NCBI RefSeq assembly: GCF_000617925.1 | Contig: NZ_BAMT01000016.1 | Location: 1-44,725 of the forward strand | Length of the DNA stretch: 44,725 nt | Direction: 5' to 3' | Source of the DNA: Methylobacillus glycogenes JCM 2850 | Lineage (GTDB): Bacteria; Pseudomonadota; Gammaproteobacteria; Burkholderiales; Methylophilaceae | Shown here: positions 27,885 through 38,299 of the stretch, in pieces | Layout of the letters: each line of letters begins with the position of its first letter | How positions within the stretch are numbered: the first letter of the stretch is position 1 | Made by a program: the position numbers and the translations under genes | Notes under the pieces: model-generated | Database searches by the model: none | What the model was told of the DNA's origin: nothing | The model's input: the letters and a program-made list of their open reading frames with translations, nothing else

Positions 27885-29859
27885 CTATGGTTTTTTGTCC
27901 AGCGATTGCCAGACACTGGAGACTCCTGGCTGATCACCTTGTGAATACCATTGATTTGTCCAGCGCTGACCATTGTATGTGACAACATAGTTGCGCTTGG
28001 ATTCTCCACGTGCAGAAGCATCATAAATCACATTTGTGTTCCAAGCCTCACCATCAAGAATGGTCACTGGTTGCCATACCGGATTTTGCCCTGGGGTGTC
28101 GCCTTTAGTTGAGAAGCGGTTATACCATTCTCGCGTACTGCCCGTCGCAGGCCAGGTCACAATCATATTGGGGCTGGAGTAAATGCGTTCTGCTTGCCAT
28201 TCATTGCCATTCACATGCGTGGTATTGGCGACATAAGGCTTCCATGCATCATTCACACCGGGGGTATCGCCCTGTGTCCACCAGCTTTGTACCCATACCC
28301 TACCCTGATAGGTAACCCGGTAATTGCGCTCAGGCTCACCTCGGCTTTTATAGTCGTAAATAACAAACTGGCTCCAAGGCTCTTCATCCAACAATGTCTC
28401 AGGTTGCCACACGCCGCTCGCGCCTGGCTCTTGCCCAGTGGTTGGCCAGAGGTTATACCAGGTACGTCCATTGTGTTTGGCTTTCATTCTGGGGGCAGTG
28501 TATTGCGAAGTAGCTGACCAATTTGCGCCGTTGATATCTGCATAACTGGTGACTTCCAACCATGCAGATGAAACGCCAGGCTCATCTCCTTGCGTCCGAT
28601 ACTGATTTTTATAAAGCTTGGCTTTGTACAAAACGGTATAAGTACGCGTGTTGTCGTAAATAATATATCTGTTCCATGCAGCCTCATCTGCAATGACCAA
28701 TGGCTGCCAGACCAGACTTTCCCCAGGCACATCTTTCTGAGTCCAGTAGCTATTGGTCCAGTCCTGCCCCATATACCTCACTACCGCCCCGCGGGTGTCA
28801 TAGATGGTTTGCGGGTTCCATTCGGCGGATGATTTTGCTTCGGTGGTTAACGGCATCAATGTGGTACCAGCCGTCTTGAGGTCGGATAATAGCTGCCAAG
28901 CCTGCTGGTTATAAGGCGGCGGGTTGCCTCCAGTGACTTCAATCAGGCTTCTATATTTAAGACCGTTGAATGTCACCACCGTGCCTATGATGTTGTAGTT
29001 GCGCGCTTGTTGCCATTGCACATCGGTTTCGCTGACCGCTGCCCCCAAGGCAGCAGAAGTGCCTGAATCTTTTTTGTTCAACAACTCCCAGGCATTGGAC
29101 GAAGGAGGCATGGTGCCATCAAACAACACGGGGCGCAGATTGACCCAATCTCTTTCAAGATATTTGACGATCATGCCTATCATTGGATAGGCATCTCCAG
29201 CGCGCCAGTTTCTGACACTGATGAAACCTGACAGCCGCTGCTCCTCAAATAACACCCATTTATCCCCGGTTGTAGCTCCAGCCGCCAACCGACCAGATCA
29301 CTTTCAAGTTTGGATTGCGTCTTTTCCAATCCATCATGCCGGCAAAATGTGAGTATTTATCTGCTGGGCCATCAAAGGCTTTATCAAGCAGCCCCCAGGT
29401 GTCATCGACAAAACTCACTTCACCATCTTGCAGTTTATCTAGACCGGGTAAGAAGTAAGCGCCATTTTCTGCAGCATGCAGGCCCGAACAAGCCGTTCGT
29501 AAACCCGCGCCACCTTCATTAGCACCCGGGTTTTCACCGCAAATACCAGCGAATGCCACATAAATGGTATTTAACCGCTCAACTGGTACTTGGTGAGGGC
29601 GATAATCACGCCCTGGATAACCACCCCAAGTGGCATAATAAGAGCCAATCTCCAAACCTTCTGGTATGACGTAATGGCGGTCTTTATAAAAAGTCTTGCG
29701 CGGATACTTACCGCTTCCTGCAATCCCATCATCTACAGCACGGTCCGAAACATTAATTAATTGTTTATAACCCTCGTTAGCAGTTGCAGCTACAGCTACA
29801 CCTGCATTAATCACTGACAACACCGCGAGGGCCACCACACTCAGCTTTGGATTATTCAT
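27885..29859 (-). pseudogene. Chitinase remnant: GH18 start and chitin-binding repeats, catalytic core missing
   Basis: The first part (29859 down to 29260, 199 residues) has a signal peptide (VVALAVLSVINAGVAVAA) and the beginning of a GH18 chitinase: GSYYATWGGYPG, INTIYVAFAG-like NTIYVAFAGICG, and the SxGGWS strand LKVIWSVGGWSYNRG, after which it stops. The catalytic DxxDxDxE motif and the remaining barrel, about 250-300 residues, are absent. The sequence resumes in another frame at about 29288 with GDKWVLFEEQRLSGF, then several chitin-binding-type modules (W...Y..V.Y.G..W......QGD.PG...W) to the end at 27885. The second part has no signal peptide of its own. This looks like an internal out-of-frame deletion. 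A mis-assembly cannot be excluded. It has a good ribosome site (AGGGAG). Confidence 0.85.
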
Positions 29860-29985
29860 GTAAATCTCCCTTTAACCATTAAAATTTACTCATACAGCAA
29901 TTACACCAACATAAAAAATTGCCGCATTAAAAGATAAAATCATCATTATTTATAAATAATAAATTTATCCCCTTATGTGCAATTT

Positions 29986-30716
29986 TTACTCAGAAATTTG
30001 CAGACGACTTTTATCTGAGAAAAGAATCAATTCTGGCACCCAAATTCCTTTTAAATCTTTATCTGAAATCTTTGCTAACCTTCTGTTTACCAACCCGTTC
30101 AAATTCGTGTCTAAAGAAAAACTTCCTTTCCATAATGATGCTGATCCACTTCGAATCACTTGATGGCTATTAATTTTCAATGTTGCTGCTTCCATACCAT
30201 CATTGGTCATCATTAGCATTTTTCCCCGGACTTGATGAACATCTTTTCCCGAATTGTTTTCCATCCAAATAATCAAAGATAAAATTTCGTTTCCATCTTC
30301 ATCAATACGGGTTTTCTTATTGATATATCTCACTGAAACTGCCGATTTTATTGCTTGAATATTTTGATAGAAATTGTTTTTTATTTTTTCACTTACATTG
30401 ATATCTTTCTGTTCTTTTCTTTCAATTTTATCAAGATATTTTTTTGAAAACTGACCGCATCCTCTATTGATTTTGCAAAGGGATAATCAGCATCTCGAAT
30501 AAAATAATCGTCCACTTCATCAATAGCTGAATGACGGTATAAGTACTTCTCCAAATACGCTGCTTGCTCCTCAGTGACGCCACTCTTAGATTTTGAATCG
30601 GCCAGCAAGCCCACCAAATCCTCTGATTTGCTTTTTCCAAGGGCATGAGCACACCCTGTCAGCGATCCAGCAAACAGACTCAAATACAGTATTTTTACTA
30701 TTAACCTAATTGTCAT
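29986..30716 (-). CDS. AT-rich lipoprotein of unknown function (apparent frameshift)
   Basis: A protein of about 243 residues with a lipoprotein signal: basic start (MTIRLIVKI), a hydrophobic stretch and lipobox LTGC, so it should be anchored in a membrane facing the periplasm. After the cysteine comes SKSEDLVGLLADSKSKSGVTEEQAAYLEKYLYRHS. The C-terminal half, one frame away, contains SLIIWMENNSGKDVHQVRGKMLMM, which looks like a beta-sandwich domain. The two frames join at about 30445 in a T/A homopolymer (TTTTCAAAAAAA) with one added base, giving KKYLDKIERKEQKDIN across the junction. I do not recognise the family. Base composition is far more AT-rich than the surrounding genes, suggesting acquisition by transfer. 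An upstream start at 30767 is possible. Confidence 0.65.
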
Positions 30717-30883
30717 ATTTGCGACGAATTTTCTTATCAATAAAAACATCAATAAAATCAACAACAAATATCAAAGCCACAATAACCAAAGCTAGACGGA
30801 AATATTTAATTGTCAATTTGTTGGATATTAAAGACGCGTATCAAAAAAAACAATACCAATTTGTCTTTTATTTTACTAATAAT

Positions 30884-30932
30884 TTGGGACTTGGGACTTG
30901 GGACTTGGGACTTGGGACTTGGGACTTGGGAC
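30884..30932. repeat. Heptanucleotide tandem repeat TTGGGAC x7
   Basis: Seven exact head-to-tail copies of TTGGGAC, about 170 bases upstream of the lipoprotein start and 75 bases beyond the end of the next gene upstream. Exact short repeats of this kind change copy number by replication slippage. No reading frame depends on it, so any effect would be on promoter spacing or transcript structure. Confidence 0.95.
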
Positions 30933-31006
30933 TTACTTGGTGTTACAGCACCCGCATTGGCGTTGCTACTACCCCGGCATGATGCGGGGTAGTAAAGCTT
31001 GAGGCA

Positions 31007-31297
31007 TTAAGGTCTGTCGAAATAAAAAATGTTCACATTGATTTTCTTGGTGTTCTGGTTGTTATCTCTGACGCTTTTAACCACTTGAATCAATCGCCAA
31101 CCCATTCCATACATTGCACCTATTGACCGCTCAGGAACATTCAAGGGATTGCCATTGCGATCCTGCACCGCACAGTTGAGCTCAACTCCTTCTTCCTGAA
31201 CTCCCACACAAGAAGCAAACTCGGCTGCCATCACTAGCTCTCCTTGGCTTAATCCAAGCAAAGCGACCATCAACAACAAAAATTTCCTTTTCAGCAT
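31007..31297 (-). CDS. Small secreted protein of unknown function
   Basis: 96 residues from the ATG at 31297; an upstream ATG-like start adds six residues, but AGGGTG sits better for this one. A signal peptide (KFLLLMVALLGLSQGELVMAA) is followed by a short domain with two cysteines (FASCVGVQEEGVELNCAVQDRNGNP), which could form a disulfide after export. The end is INVNIFYFDRP. I do not recognise the family. It lies between the aldehyde dehydrogenase and the AT-rich lipoprotein, in the same direction. Confidence 0.6.
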   Translation of the reverse strand: MLKRKFLLLMVALLGLSQGELVMAAEFASCVGVQEEGVELNCAVQDRNGNPLNVPERSIGAMYGMGWRLIQVVKSVRDNNQNTKKINVNIFYFDRP

Positions 31298-31396
31298 AAT
31301 ATTCACCCTGCACATTAAACACTCAACATACTGATCCGTACTGGATCAGCTCCTCCCCTGAGCAGCAACAGTGGCCACGTTAACCCATAAAAATAA

Positions 31397-31426
31397 AGGT
31401 CTGGATTTGTGAACAAATCCAGACCT
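31397..31426 (-). terminator. Terminator after aldehyde dehydrogenase gene
   Basis: A perfect 14-base inverted repeat (AGGTCTGGATTTGT with a two-base loop) begins five bases past the stop and is followed on the minus strand by TTTATTTTTA. It is a strong intrinsic terminator. It implies that the dehydrogenase transcript normally ends here and does not reach the downstream genes. Confidence 0.88.
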
Positions 31427-31430
31427 ATTT

Positions 31431-32969
31431 TCACTTCATATTATTAGTGTTAGAAGAAACCCAGTGCATCAGGCTATAGCTCACCAAAAGGTTTTTCGTC
31501 TGCTGATAGTGATCAAGCATCATCTTGTGGTTTTCACGCCCAATACCTGATTGCTTATAACCACCAAAGGCTGCATGGGCAGGATAGAGATGGTAGCAAT
31601 TTGTCCAAACACGACCAGCCTGCACGCCACGACCTACACGGAATGCACGGCTACCATCGCGAGTCCAAACACCAGCACCTAGGCCGTACATGGTGTCATT
31701 GGCAATTTCCAGCGCTTCAGCTTCGTCCTTGAAGGTGGTCACGGCCAATACCGGACCAAAGATTTCTTCCTGGAAAATGCGCATTTTGTTATGGCCCTTG
31801 AACACGGTAGGCTCAATATAGTAGCCATCGCTCAGGTCACCACTCAGCTTATTGGCCTTGCCGCCAGTCAGTAGTTGGGCGCCTTCTTCCTGACCCAGCT
31901 TGATGTAGGACATAATGATTTCCACCTGCTCGCTGGACGCCTGCGCACCAATCATGGTGCCGCTGTCCAGCGGGCTACCTTGCTTGATCGCCTTGACGCG
32001 CTTGATAGCACGCTCAATAAAGCGCTCATAAATGGATTCCTGGATCAAGGCACGGCTTGGGCAGGTGCAAACCTCGCCTTGATTCAGCGCGAACAAGGCA
32101 AAGCCTTCCAGGCACTTATCAAAGTAGGCATCGTCCTTATCCATCACATCTTCAAAGAAGATATTAGGCGATTTGCCACCCAGCTCAAGCGTCACCGGGA
32201 TTAGGCTTTGGCTGGCATATTGCATGATCAAGCGGCCAACAGAAGTAGAGCCTGTGAAGGCAATCTTGGCAATGCGTGGGCTGGTCGCCAAGGCTTTACC
32301 CGCCTCAACACCATGACCGTTGACCACATTCAGCACGCCATCAGGCAACAGATGGCCAATGATTTCCATCACCACCAAAATAGAAGCAGGCGTTTGTTCT
32401 GCGGGCTTCATGACAATACAGTTGCCCGCTGCCAATGCGGGTGCCAACTTCCAGGCAGCCATTAGAATAGGGAAATTCCAGGGAATGATTTGACCGACTA
32501 CACCTAAGGGCTCATGGAAATGGTACGCGATGGTATTGTGATCAATTTCACTAATACCGCCTTCTTGTGCGCGGATACAGCCCGCAAAATAGCGGAAATG
32601 ATCGATGGCCAGAGGAATGTCTGCCGCCATGGTCTCGCGTATGGGCTTGCCGTTATCTATGGTTTCAGCAGTGGCAATGGCTTCCAGATTGGCTTCCATC
32701 GCGTCAGCAATTTTGAGCAGGATATTGGAGCGCTCAGTGCCAGATGTCTTGCCCCAGGCAGTCTTGGCCGCATGCGCCGCATCCAGCGCCAGATTGATAT
32801 CTTTTTCATTGGACCTAGGTACTTGGCAGAACACCTTACCGGTCACGGGGCTGATGTTATCAAAGTATTCCCCATCCACCGGAGCTACCCATTTACCACC
32901 AATAAAGTTCTCATATTTATTTTTGTACGGAACCTTAATACCCAAACCCTTCAATATCTCAATACTCAT
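31431..32969 (-). CDS. NAD-dependent aldehyde dehydrogenase, ExaC/AcoD type
   Basis: 512 residues from the ATG at 32969, which has GGAGG seven to eight bases upstream; a longer reading from 33038 lacks such a site. The enzyme oxidises short-chain aldehydes such as acetaldehyde to acids. Visible elements are the NAD-binding region ([40 protein letters not shown]), the general base E262 in LELGGKSP and the catalytic C301 in [11 protein letters not shown]. The sequence [27 protein letters not shown] is typical of the group that pairs with DUF779 proteins. It is followed by a strong terminator and separated from the DUF779 gene by an apparent insertion. The frame is intact. Confidence 0.93.
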   Translation of the reverse strand: MSIEILKGLGIKVPYKNKYENFIGGKWVAPVDGEYFDNISPVTGKVFCQVPRSNEKDINLALDAAHAAKTAWGKTSGTERSNILLKIADAMEANLEAIATAETIDNGKPIRETMAADIPLAIDHFRYFAGCIRAQEGGISEIDHNTIAYHFHEPLGVVGQIIPWNFPILMAAWKLAPALAAGNCIVMKPAEQTPASILVVMEIIGHLLPDGVLNVVNGHGVEAGKALATSPRIAKIAFTGSTSVGRLIMQYASQSLIPVTLELGGKSPNIFFEDVMDKDDAYFDKCLEGFALFALNQGEVCTCPSRALIQESIYERFIERAIKRVKAIKQGSPLDSGTMIGAQASSEQVEIIMSYIKLGQEEGAQLLTGGKANKLSGDLSDGYYIEPTVFKGHNKMRIFQEEIFGPVLAVTTFKDEAEALEIANDTMYGLGAGVWTRDGSRAFRVGRGVQAGRVWTNCYHLYPAHAAFGGYKQSGIGRENHKMMLDHYQQTKNLLVSYSLMHWVSSNTNNMK

Positions 32970-33407
32970 AACTACACTCCTCCAAGCGTTATTAATGACT
33001 GTGCTGAACTGGCAGCTGTTTGCAACATAGAGCCTCACTGAACTCTATATTTTTATAAATATACTCCCTAGTCTAGTGTTTGTCCTTGGGAATAGCTCTG
33101 CGTTTCGCAAATTTGACGGAAGAAGGTTTAATGTTCGAGTTTTAGAAGTGCCTGGGCTAGCCCCCTCAAACATGCCTATGCCGGACATGTGAAGGCTAAG
33201 GCAAGCTTGGAGATAGCTTAAATTTGGCAACAGACTAGTGACAAAAGCTCACACTAATGAACTTATGACTGATGAGTATATAAAGTTGAGATTGTGGCTG
33301 AATCAGAGATGATTCTGCGCATGCCACTGAAAGACCGAGTATTAGAACATGCTCTAGTACTTTTGAGACTGGGACGAGGGGGAATGCTCGTCACTATTTG
33401 ATGTTAT
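32970..33407. other. Upstream region of aldehyde dehydrogenase with operator-like palindrome
   Basis: No convincing gene. At 33338-33361 there is a 24-base imperfect palindrome, AGTATTAGAACA / TGCTCTAGTACT, in which 20 of 24 positions agree with the reverse complement. It is a candidate regulator-binding site, about 370 bases before the dehydrogenase ATG and 47 bases past the tRNA gene. No sigma-54 or other clear promoter motif was found. Confidence 0.45.
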
Positions 33408-33484
33408 TGGTCGGGACGGTGTGATTCGAACACACGACCCCTTGCACCCCATGCAAGTACGCTACCAGGCTGCGCTACGCCCCG
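33408..33484 (-). tRNA. tRNA-Pro, anticodon GGG
   Basis: 77 bases including an encoded CCA end (33408-33410). The acceptor stem CGGGGCG pairs with CGTCCCG with one G-U pair. The anticodon arm CTTGC/GCAAG encloses ATGGGGT, giving T33 and anticodon GGG, which reads CCC and CCU. The T loop TTCGAAT is standard. The gene follows the merR-like gene at the end of the pheST-ihfA block, a familiar position in betaproteobacteria. Confidence 0.97.
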
Positions 33485-33490
33485 AACCGG

Positions 33491-33513
33491 GCTGCTTTGC
33501 AGTACAAAGCAGC
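33491..33513. other. Hairpin just upstream of tRNA-Pro
   Basis: GCTGCTTTG and CAAAGCAGC form a perfect 9-base stem with loop CAGTA, ending seven bases before the mature 5' end of the tRNA. There is no U-run, so it is not a normal terminator. It may be a processing structure in the tRNA leader; this is inferred from position. Confidence 0.45.
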
Positions 33514-33619
33514 AAGAACGAGATTATAACCAATATCACCAGAATGTCACAGAGGAAAGATGATTTTGTTTGCTGAGCCTACGCTGGATCAAACAGCCAG
33601 AGCTAGGGAGTAAATTCAA

Positions 33620-33648
33620 GGACAAGACCAAGATATCAAATCTTGTCC
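33620..33648 (-). terminator. Possible terminator after merR-like gene
   Basis: GGACAAGA and TCTTGTCC form an 8-base stem with a 13-base loop starting ten bases past the stop. The following minus-strand bases (TTGAATTT) are only weakly U-rich, so read-through into the tRNA gene is possible. Confidence 0.5.
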
Positions 33649-33657
33649 AAGAAAAAT

Positions 33658-34086
33658 CTATGGCGTTAGCAAATCCAGCACCGCACGCAGTTCTAGGCGC
33701 AGGCCTTTGAAGTCAAAGCCCGGTTGCGTGGTGGATGAGGTCTCATAGAACTCGTCAGGATGAACGGTTGAGTGATCTGTAGCCTGAGCCACTGGATCAT
33801 GCACGAGATCCAAGCCGGCATTGCCATCAAGACGATTGCGGGCACCACTGATGGTAAAACCTTGCTCATAGAGCAGTTCACGGATACGACGGATCAACAG
33901 CACTTCATGGTGCTGATAGTAGCGACGGTTACCCCTGCGCTTGACGGGTTTCAACTGGGTAAATTCTTGTTCCCAGTAACGCAAGACATGAGGTTTCACC
34001 CCGCAAAGGTCGCTAACTTCACCGATGGTGAAATAGCGCTTGGCGGGGATGGGTGGGAGCTGAACCTTAGGCGCTTGCTCCGGCAT
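33658..34086 (-). CDS. MerR-family transcriptional regulator
   Basis: 142 residues. The N-terminal winged helix-turn-helix is clear: [25 protein letters not shown], then [23 protein letters not shown]. The C-terminal part (about 85-142) is short and has no recognisable ligand-binding cysteines. The start has GAGGAGG and overlaps the ihfA stop by 20 bases. A MerR-like gene in this place is common behind ihfA in beta- and gammaproteobacteria; its targets are unknown. Confidence 0.93.
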   Translation of the reverse strand: MPEQAPKVQLPPIPAKRYFTIGEVSDLCGVKPHVLRYWEQEFTQLKPVKRRGNRRYYQHHEVLLIRRIRELLYEQGFTISGARNRLDGNAGLDLVHDPVAQATDHSTVHPDEFYETSSTTQPGFDFKGLRLELRAVLDLLTP

Positions 34087-34369
34087 AAGCCTCCTCTACC
34101 TTGCTTTTGAGCTTTTGGCTGGCATGGAAAGTTACAACGCGACGTGCAGTAATGGGGATTTCTTCTCCGGTCTTGGGGTTGCGGCCAGGACGTTCAGACT
34201 TCTGACGCAACTCGAAATTACCAAACCCCGATAGCTTGACACTGTCACCAGACTCCAAGGCGGTGCGTATCTCTTCAAAAAATGCTTCAACCATATCTTT
34301 GGCTTCGCGCTTGTTCAGACCTACTTGTTCAAACAATAAATCTGCCAAATCTGCTTTTGTTAATGTCAT
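34067..34369 (-). CDS. ihfA: Integration host factor subunit alpha
   Basis: 100 residues from the ATG at 34369, with AAGG seven bases upstream; a TTG two codons earlier is less likely. IHF bends DNA and acts in transcription, replication and recombination together with its beta subunit. The sequence [18 protein letters not shown], then [30 protein letters not shown], is diagnostic, including the beta-arm Pro in the GRNPKTG region that intercalates into DNA. It follows pheT by about 45 bases. Confidence 0.97.
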   Translation of the reverse strand: MTLTKADLADLLFEQVGLNKREAKDMVEAFFEEIRTALESGDSVKLSGFGNFELRQKSERPGRNPKTGEEIPITARRVVTFHASQKLKSKVEEAYAGASA

Positions 34370-34414
34370 GCCCAACCTTTCCCTACTACTTTTTTAATTT
34401 CTTAGCGCTTTATT

Positions 34415-36768
34415 TTAATTTCTTAATTCTGCACCATGTCGCTGGTGCAATAATTCCAGCAATTCGGCCACGACGGCATCGGCTTCTGCATCCGTCAAAG
34501 TTTTTTGAGTATCTTGCATAAGCACAAGAAATGCAAGGCTTTTCTTGCCTTCAGGCACGCCTTTGCCGCGGTAAACATCGAATAAGGCAAGGTGGTTCAG
34601 CAGCTTATTTCCACTGCTCCACATAGTGTCCAATAATGCCTGTATTGGGGTGTTTTCATCGACCACCACGGCAATATCTCTACGCACCGGAGGGAACTTA
34701 GCCACCTGGGTGTAGGAGGCGACCTTGCGTTGCAGCAGCGGCTCTACATCCAGTTCAAACAGTATGGTGCTACGCGGCAATTGATAATGCTGCAGCCACT
34801 TGGGATGCAGCTTGCCTATCCAGCCTACGGGCTGACCATCCAGCAACACTTGTGCAGTCTGGCCGGGATGCAGCGCCGGGTGCTGCGCAGCCACATATTG
34901 CGCACGCCCAGAAGTCAGGCTATCCACTTCGGCTTTGACGTCAAAGAAATCTACGTCACGCGCTTCTGCCGCCCACTGCTCTGGTGCAGCTGGGCCATAA
35001 GCCAGACCCGAAATACGTGCCACTTCACGGTAGCCATTTTCAGCGGAAAAATAGGCTGAGCCTACTTCGAACAAGCGCAACCTGTCTTGCTTGCGGTTGA
35101 GGTTGTAGCTCAGGGTTTCCATCAAGCCTGCCCACAAGCCAGTGCGCATCACACTCAAATTGCTGGCAATCGGGTTTTGCAGTTTTATCGGCTGGGGGTT
35201 ATTGAGGAAATCACGCTCCCAGTGTTCATCAACAAAGCTATAGCTAACGATTTCTTGGTAACCATGTGCTGTCAGTTTGTCACGCAGTAAGTCACGGCTC
35301 AGGCTGGCTTCAGGCGCAGGCAGCATGTTAATGCTGTCCTGAGGTGGCAAAGCCGGGATGTTGTCGTAGCCATGCAGGCGTGCGACTTCTTCTATGAGGT
35401 CTTCTTCGATATCGATATCAAAGCGATAGCTTGGAGGCGTAACCTCGAAGCCGTCCGCCAGCGCTACAAAGCTGAAGTTTAAGCGTTGCAGCAGTGCGCT
35501 GACGGTATCTGCATTGAGTATGATCCCCAGCACAGAATTAAGCTTGGCCAAGCGCAGCTTGACTGGCTTACGTACTGGCAAGGCATTCAGCACCTCTACA
35601 ACAGGCCCGACTTGTCCGCCGCAGATTTCCAGCACCAACTGGGTGGCACGCTCAAGCGCTTGCAAGGTATTGGCAAAATCCACACCACGCTCAAAGCGGT
35701 AAGAGGAATCACTAGAGAAATTCAGGCGTCGTGCCTTGCCGACAATGGCAGCAGGCGCGAAGTAAGCACTTTCCAGGAAGATATTGCGAGTGTAATCACT
35801 GACAGCACTGCTTTCTCCACCCATGATGCCAGCCAGGGCCAGTGGGCCACTGTCATCAGCGATCACCAGCATGTCATCTGCCAGCTTGACGGTTTGCTCG
35901 TTGAGCAAAAGCAGCTCTTCCCCGGCACGGGCATAACGCACTTGTATATTGCCTTGTAGTTTATCTGCATCAAAGGCGTGCAGAGGCTGGCCAAGCTCCA
36001 GCAGCACGTAGTTGGTGATATCCACCACGGCGCTGATACTACGTATGCCGCTACGCTCTAGCCTGCGTACCATCCATTCCGGCGTTTGCGCCTGGGCATT
36101 CACATCCAGAATCAAGCGGCCGCTATAGCGTGGGCAAGCTTCAGGCTCTCTCACCTGAACCGCGCGCTGCTGGGTATGTGCGGCCGTATGCACAGCAATT
36201 TCTGGCTGTGCCAAGGGCGCTCCGGTCAGGGCCGCCACGTCTCGGGCTATGCCCAAGATGCTCAGGCAGTCCGTACGGTTAGGCGTCAGTTTGAGTGTCA
36301 GCAACTGATCATCAAGCTCAAACAGTGCGCGTATATCCTGGCCCAGCTCAGCGCTTTCGGACAGTTCCAGTATGCCCTCGCCCTCTTGGGATATGCCCAG
36401 CTCTTTCGCAGAGCACATCATGCCGAAGGATTCTACGCCACGTACTTTGGCTTGTTTGATCTTGAAGTCAGGCAGCTCTGCGCCCACCAGGGCACATGGG
36501 GCTTTCAAACCAGCACGGGCATTTGGTGCACCACAGACAATCTGCAGCAGCTCGCCTTGGCCGACATCCACTTTGCAAATCTGCAAGCGATCAGCATCAG
36601 GGTGTTTTTCAGCACTGACGATCTGCGCCACCACTACTTTGGTAAAAGCGGGTGCAACCGGGGTAAGCTCTTCAACTTCCAGCCCAGCCATGGTGAGCAG
36701 ATGGCTCACGGCTTGGCTATCCATGGCAGGATTTACAAATTGGCGCAGCAATGTTCAGAGAATTGCAT
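34415..36768 (-). CDS. pheT: Phenylalanyl-tRNA synthetase beta subunit (apparent frameshift at the start)
   Basis: PheT pairs with PheS to charge tRNA-Phe. The ATG at 36768 gives MQFSEH and then leaves the frame. Adding one G at about 36749 (CATTGCTGC to CATTGGCTGC) gives MQFSEHWLRQFVNPAMDSQ, the standard beginning, and a 784-residue protein of normal length. The tRNA-binding domain (EKHPDADRLQICKVDVGQGE), the B3/B4 editing region, the B5 domain and the C-terminal anticodon-binding domain (VAKFPPVRRDIAVVVDENTP) are all present in one frame. pheT is essential, so a true inactivating frameshift six codons in is unlikely; a sequencing deletion is the best reading. A tandem duplication covers its ribosome-site region. 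Confidence 0.95.
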
Positions 36769-36771
36769 ATT

Positions 36772-36804
36772 GTCGTTCTATCCTGGTAGGTCGTTCTATC
36801 CTGG
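36772..36804. repeat. 18-base tandem duplication in the pheT leader
   Basis: GTCGTTCTATCCTGG occurs at 36772-36786 and again at 36790-36804, a period of 18 bases. On the minus strand each copy contains CCAGGA, the only Shine-Dalgarno-like sequence before the pheT ATG. The gene therefore carries two copies of its ribosome-site leader in the short pheS-pheT gap. Confidence 0.85.
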
Positions 36805-36811
36805 GGGTGCG

Positions 36812-37840
<1,029 letters not shown>

Positions 37841-37886
37841 CTAGTTCTTGTACAGCGTATGGCAACTAGTGAAAAAACCCGGAAAA

Positions 37887-37911
37887 AAAAGGAGGCACTA
37901 GGCCTCCTTTT
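37887..37911 (-). terminator. Terminator between rplT and pheS
   Basis: AAAAGGAGGC and GCCTCCTTTT form a 10-base stem with loop ACTAG, and on the minus strand a run of eight T residues follows (the hairpin A/T ends are part of it). It lies 14 bases past the rplT stop and should end the thrS-infC-rpmI-rplT transcript, making pheS the start of a new unit. Confidence 0.88.
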
Positions 37912-37925
37912 CTTATTGCTGTTGC

Positions 37926-38288
37926 TTAGGCAGCGGCGAGACCGGATTTAGCAAGTTCTGCAAACTTGGCAAAAGCCTGTTTGTCGAACACTGCCAGATC
38001 AGCCAGCACCTTGCGGTCAACTTCAACCGCAGACTTCTTCAGACCGTTGATGAAACGGCTGTAGGTCAAACCATACTCACGTGCACCCGCATTGATACGT
38101 GCAATCCACAGAGCGCGGAATTGACGCTTTCTTTGACGACGGTCACGGTAAGCATATTGACCAGCCTTCATCACCGCCTGTTTGGCGATGCGATAGACGT
38201 TCTTACGACGACCACGGTAACCCTTGGCAGCGTTCAGAACCTTCTTGTGACGCGCACGGGCGATAACACCACGTTTTACTCTTGGCAT
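37926..38288 (-). CDS. rplT: 50S ribosomal protein L20
   Basis: 120 residues, highly basic. [37 protein letters not shown] is the standard L20 start region, with the long rRNA-binding N-terminal extension. The globular domain follows with [30 protein letters not shown] stands before the ATG. It lies 11 bases after rpmI, in the usual infC-rpmI-rplT order. Confidence 0.98.
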   Translation of the reverse strand: MPRVKRGVIARARHKKVLNAAKGYRGRRKNVYRIAKQAVMKAGQYAYRDRRQRKRQFRALWIARINAGAREYGLTYSRFINGLKKSAVEVDRKVLADLAVFDKQAFAKFAELAKSGLAAA

Positions 38289-38299
38289 TTATATCTCCT

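Noticed and set aside
30884..30932. A CRISPR or attachment-site repeat in the heptamer array.
   Set aside because: The unit is only seven bases, has no spacers and no integrase gene is nearby.
33045..33230. A 61-codon open frame upstream of the aldehyde dehydrogenase.
   Set aside because: It has no ribosome site, no domain and lies in a likely regulatory gap.
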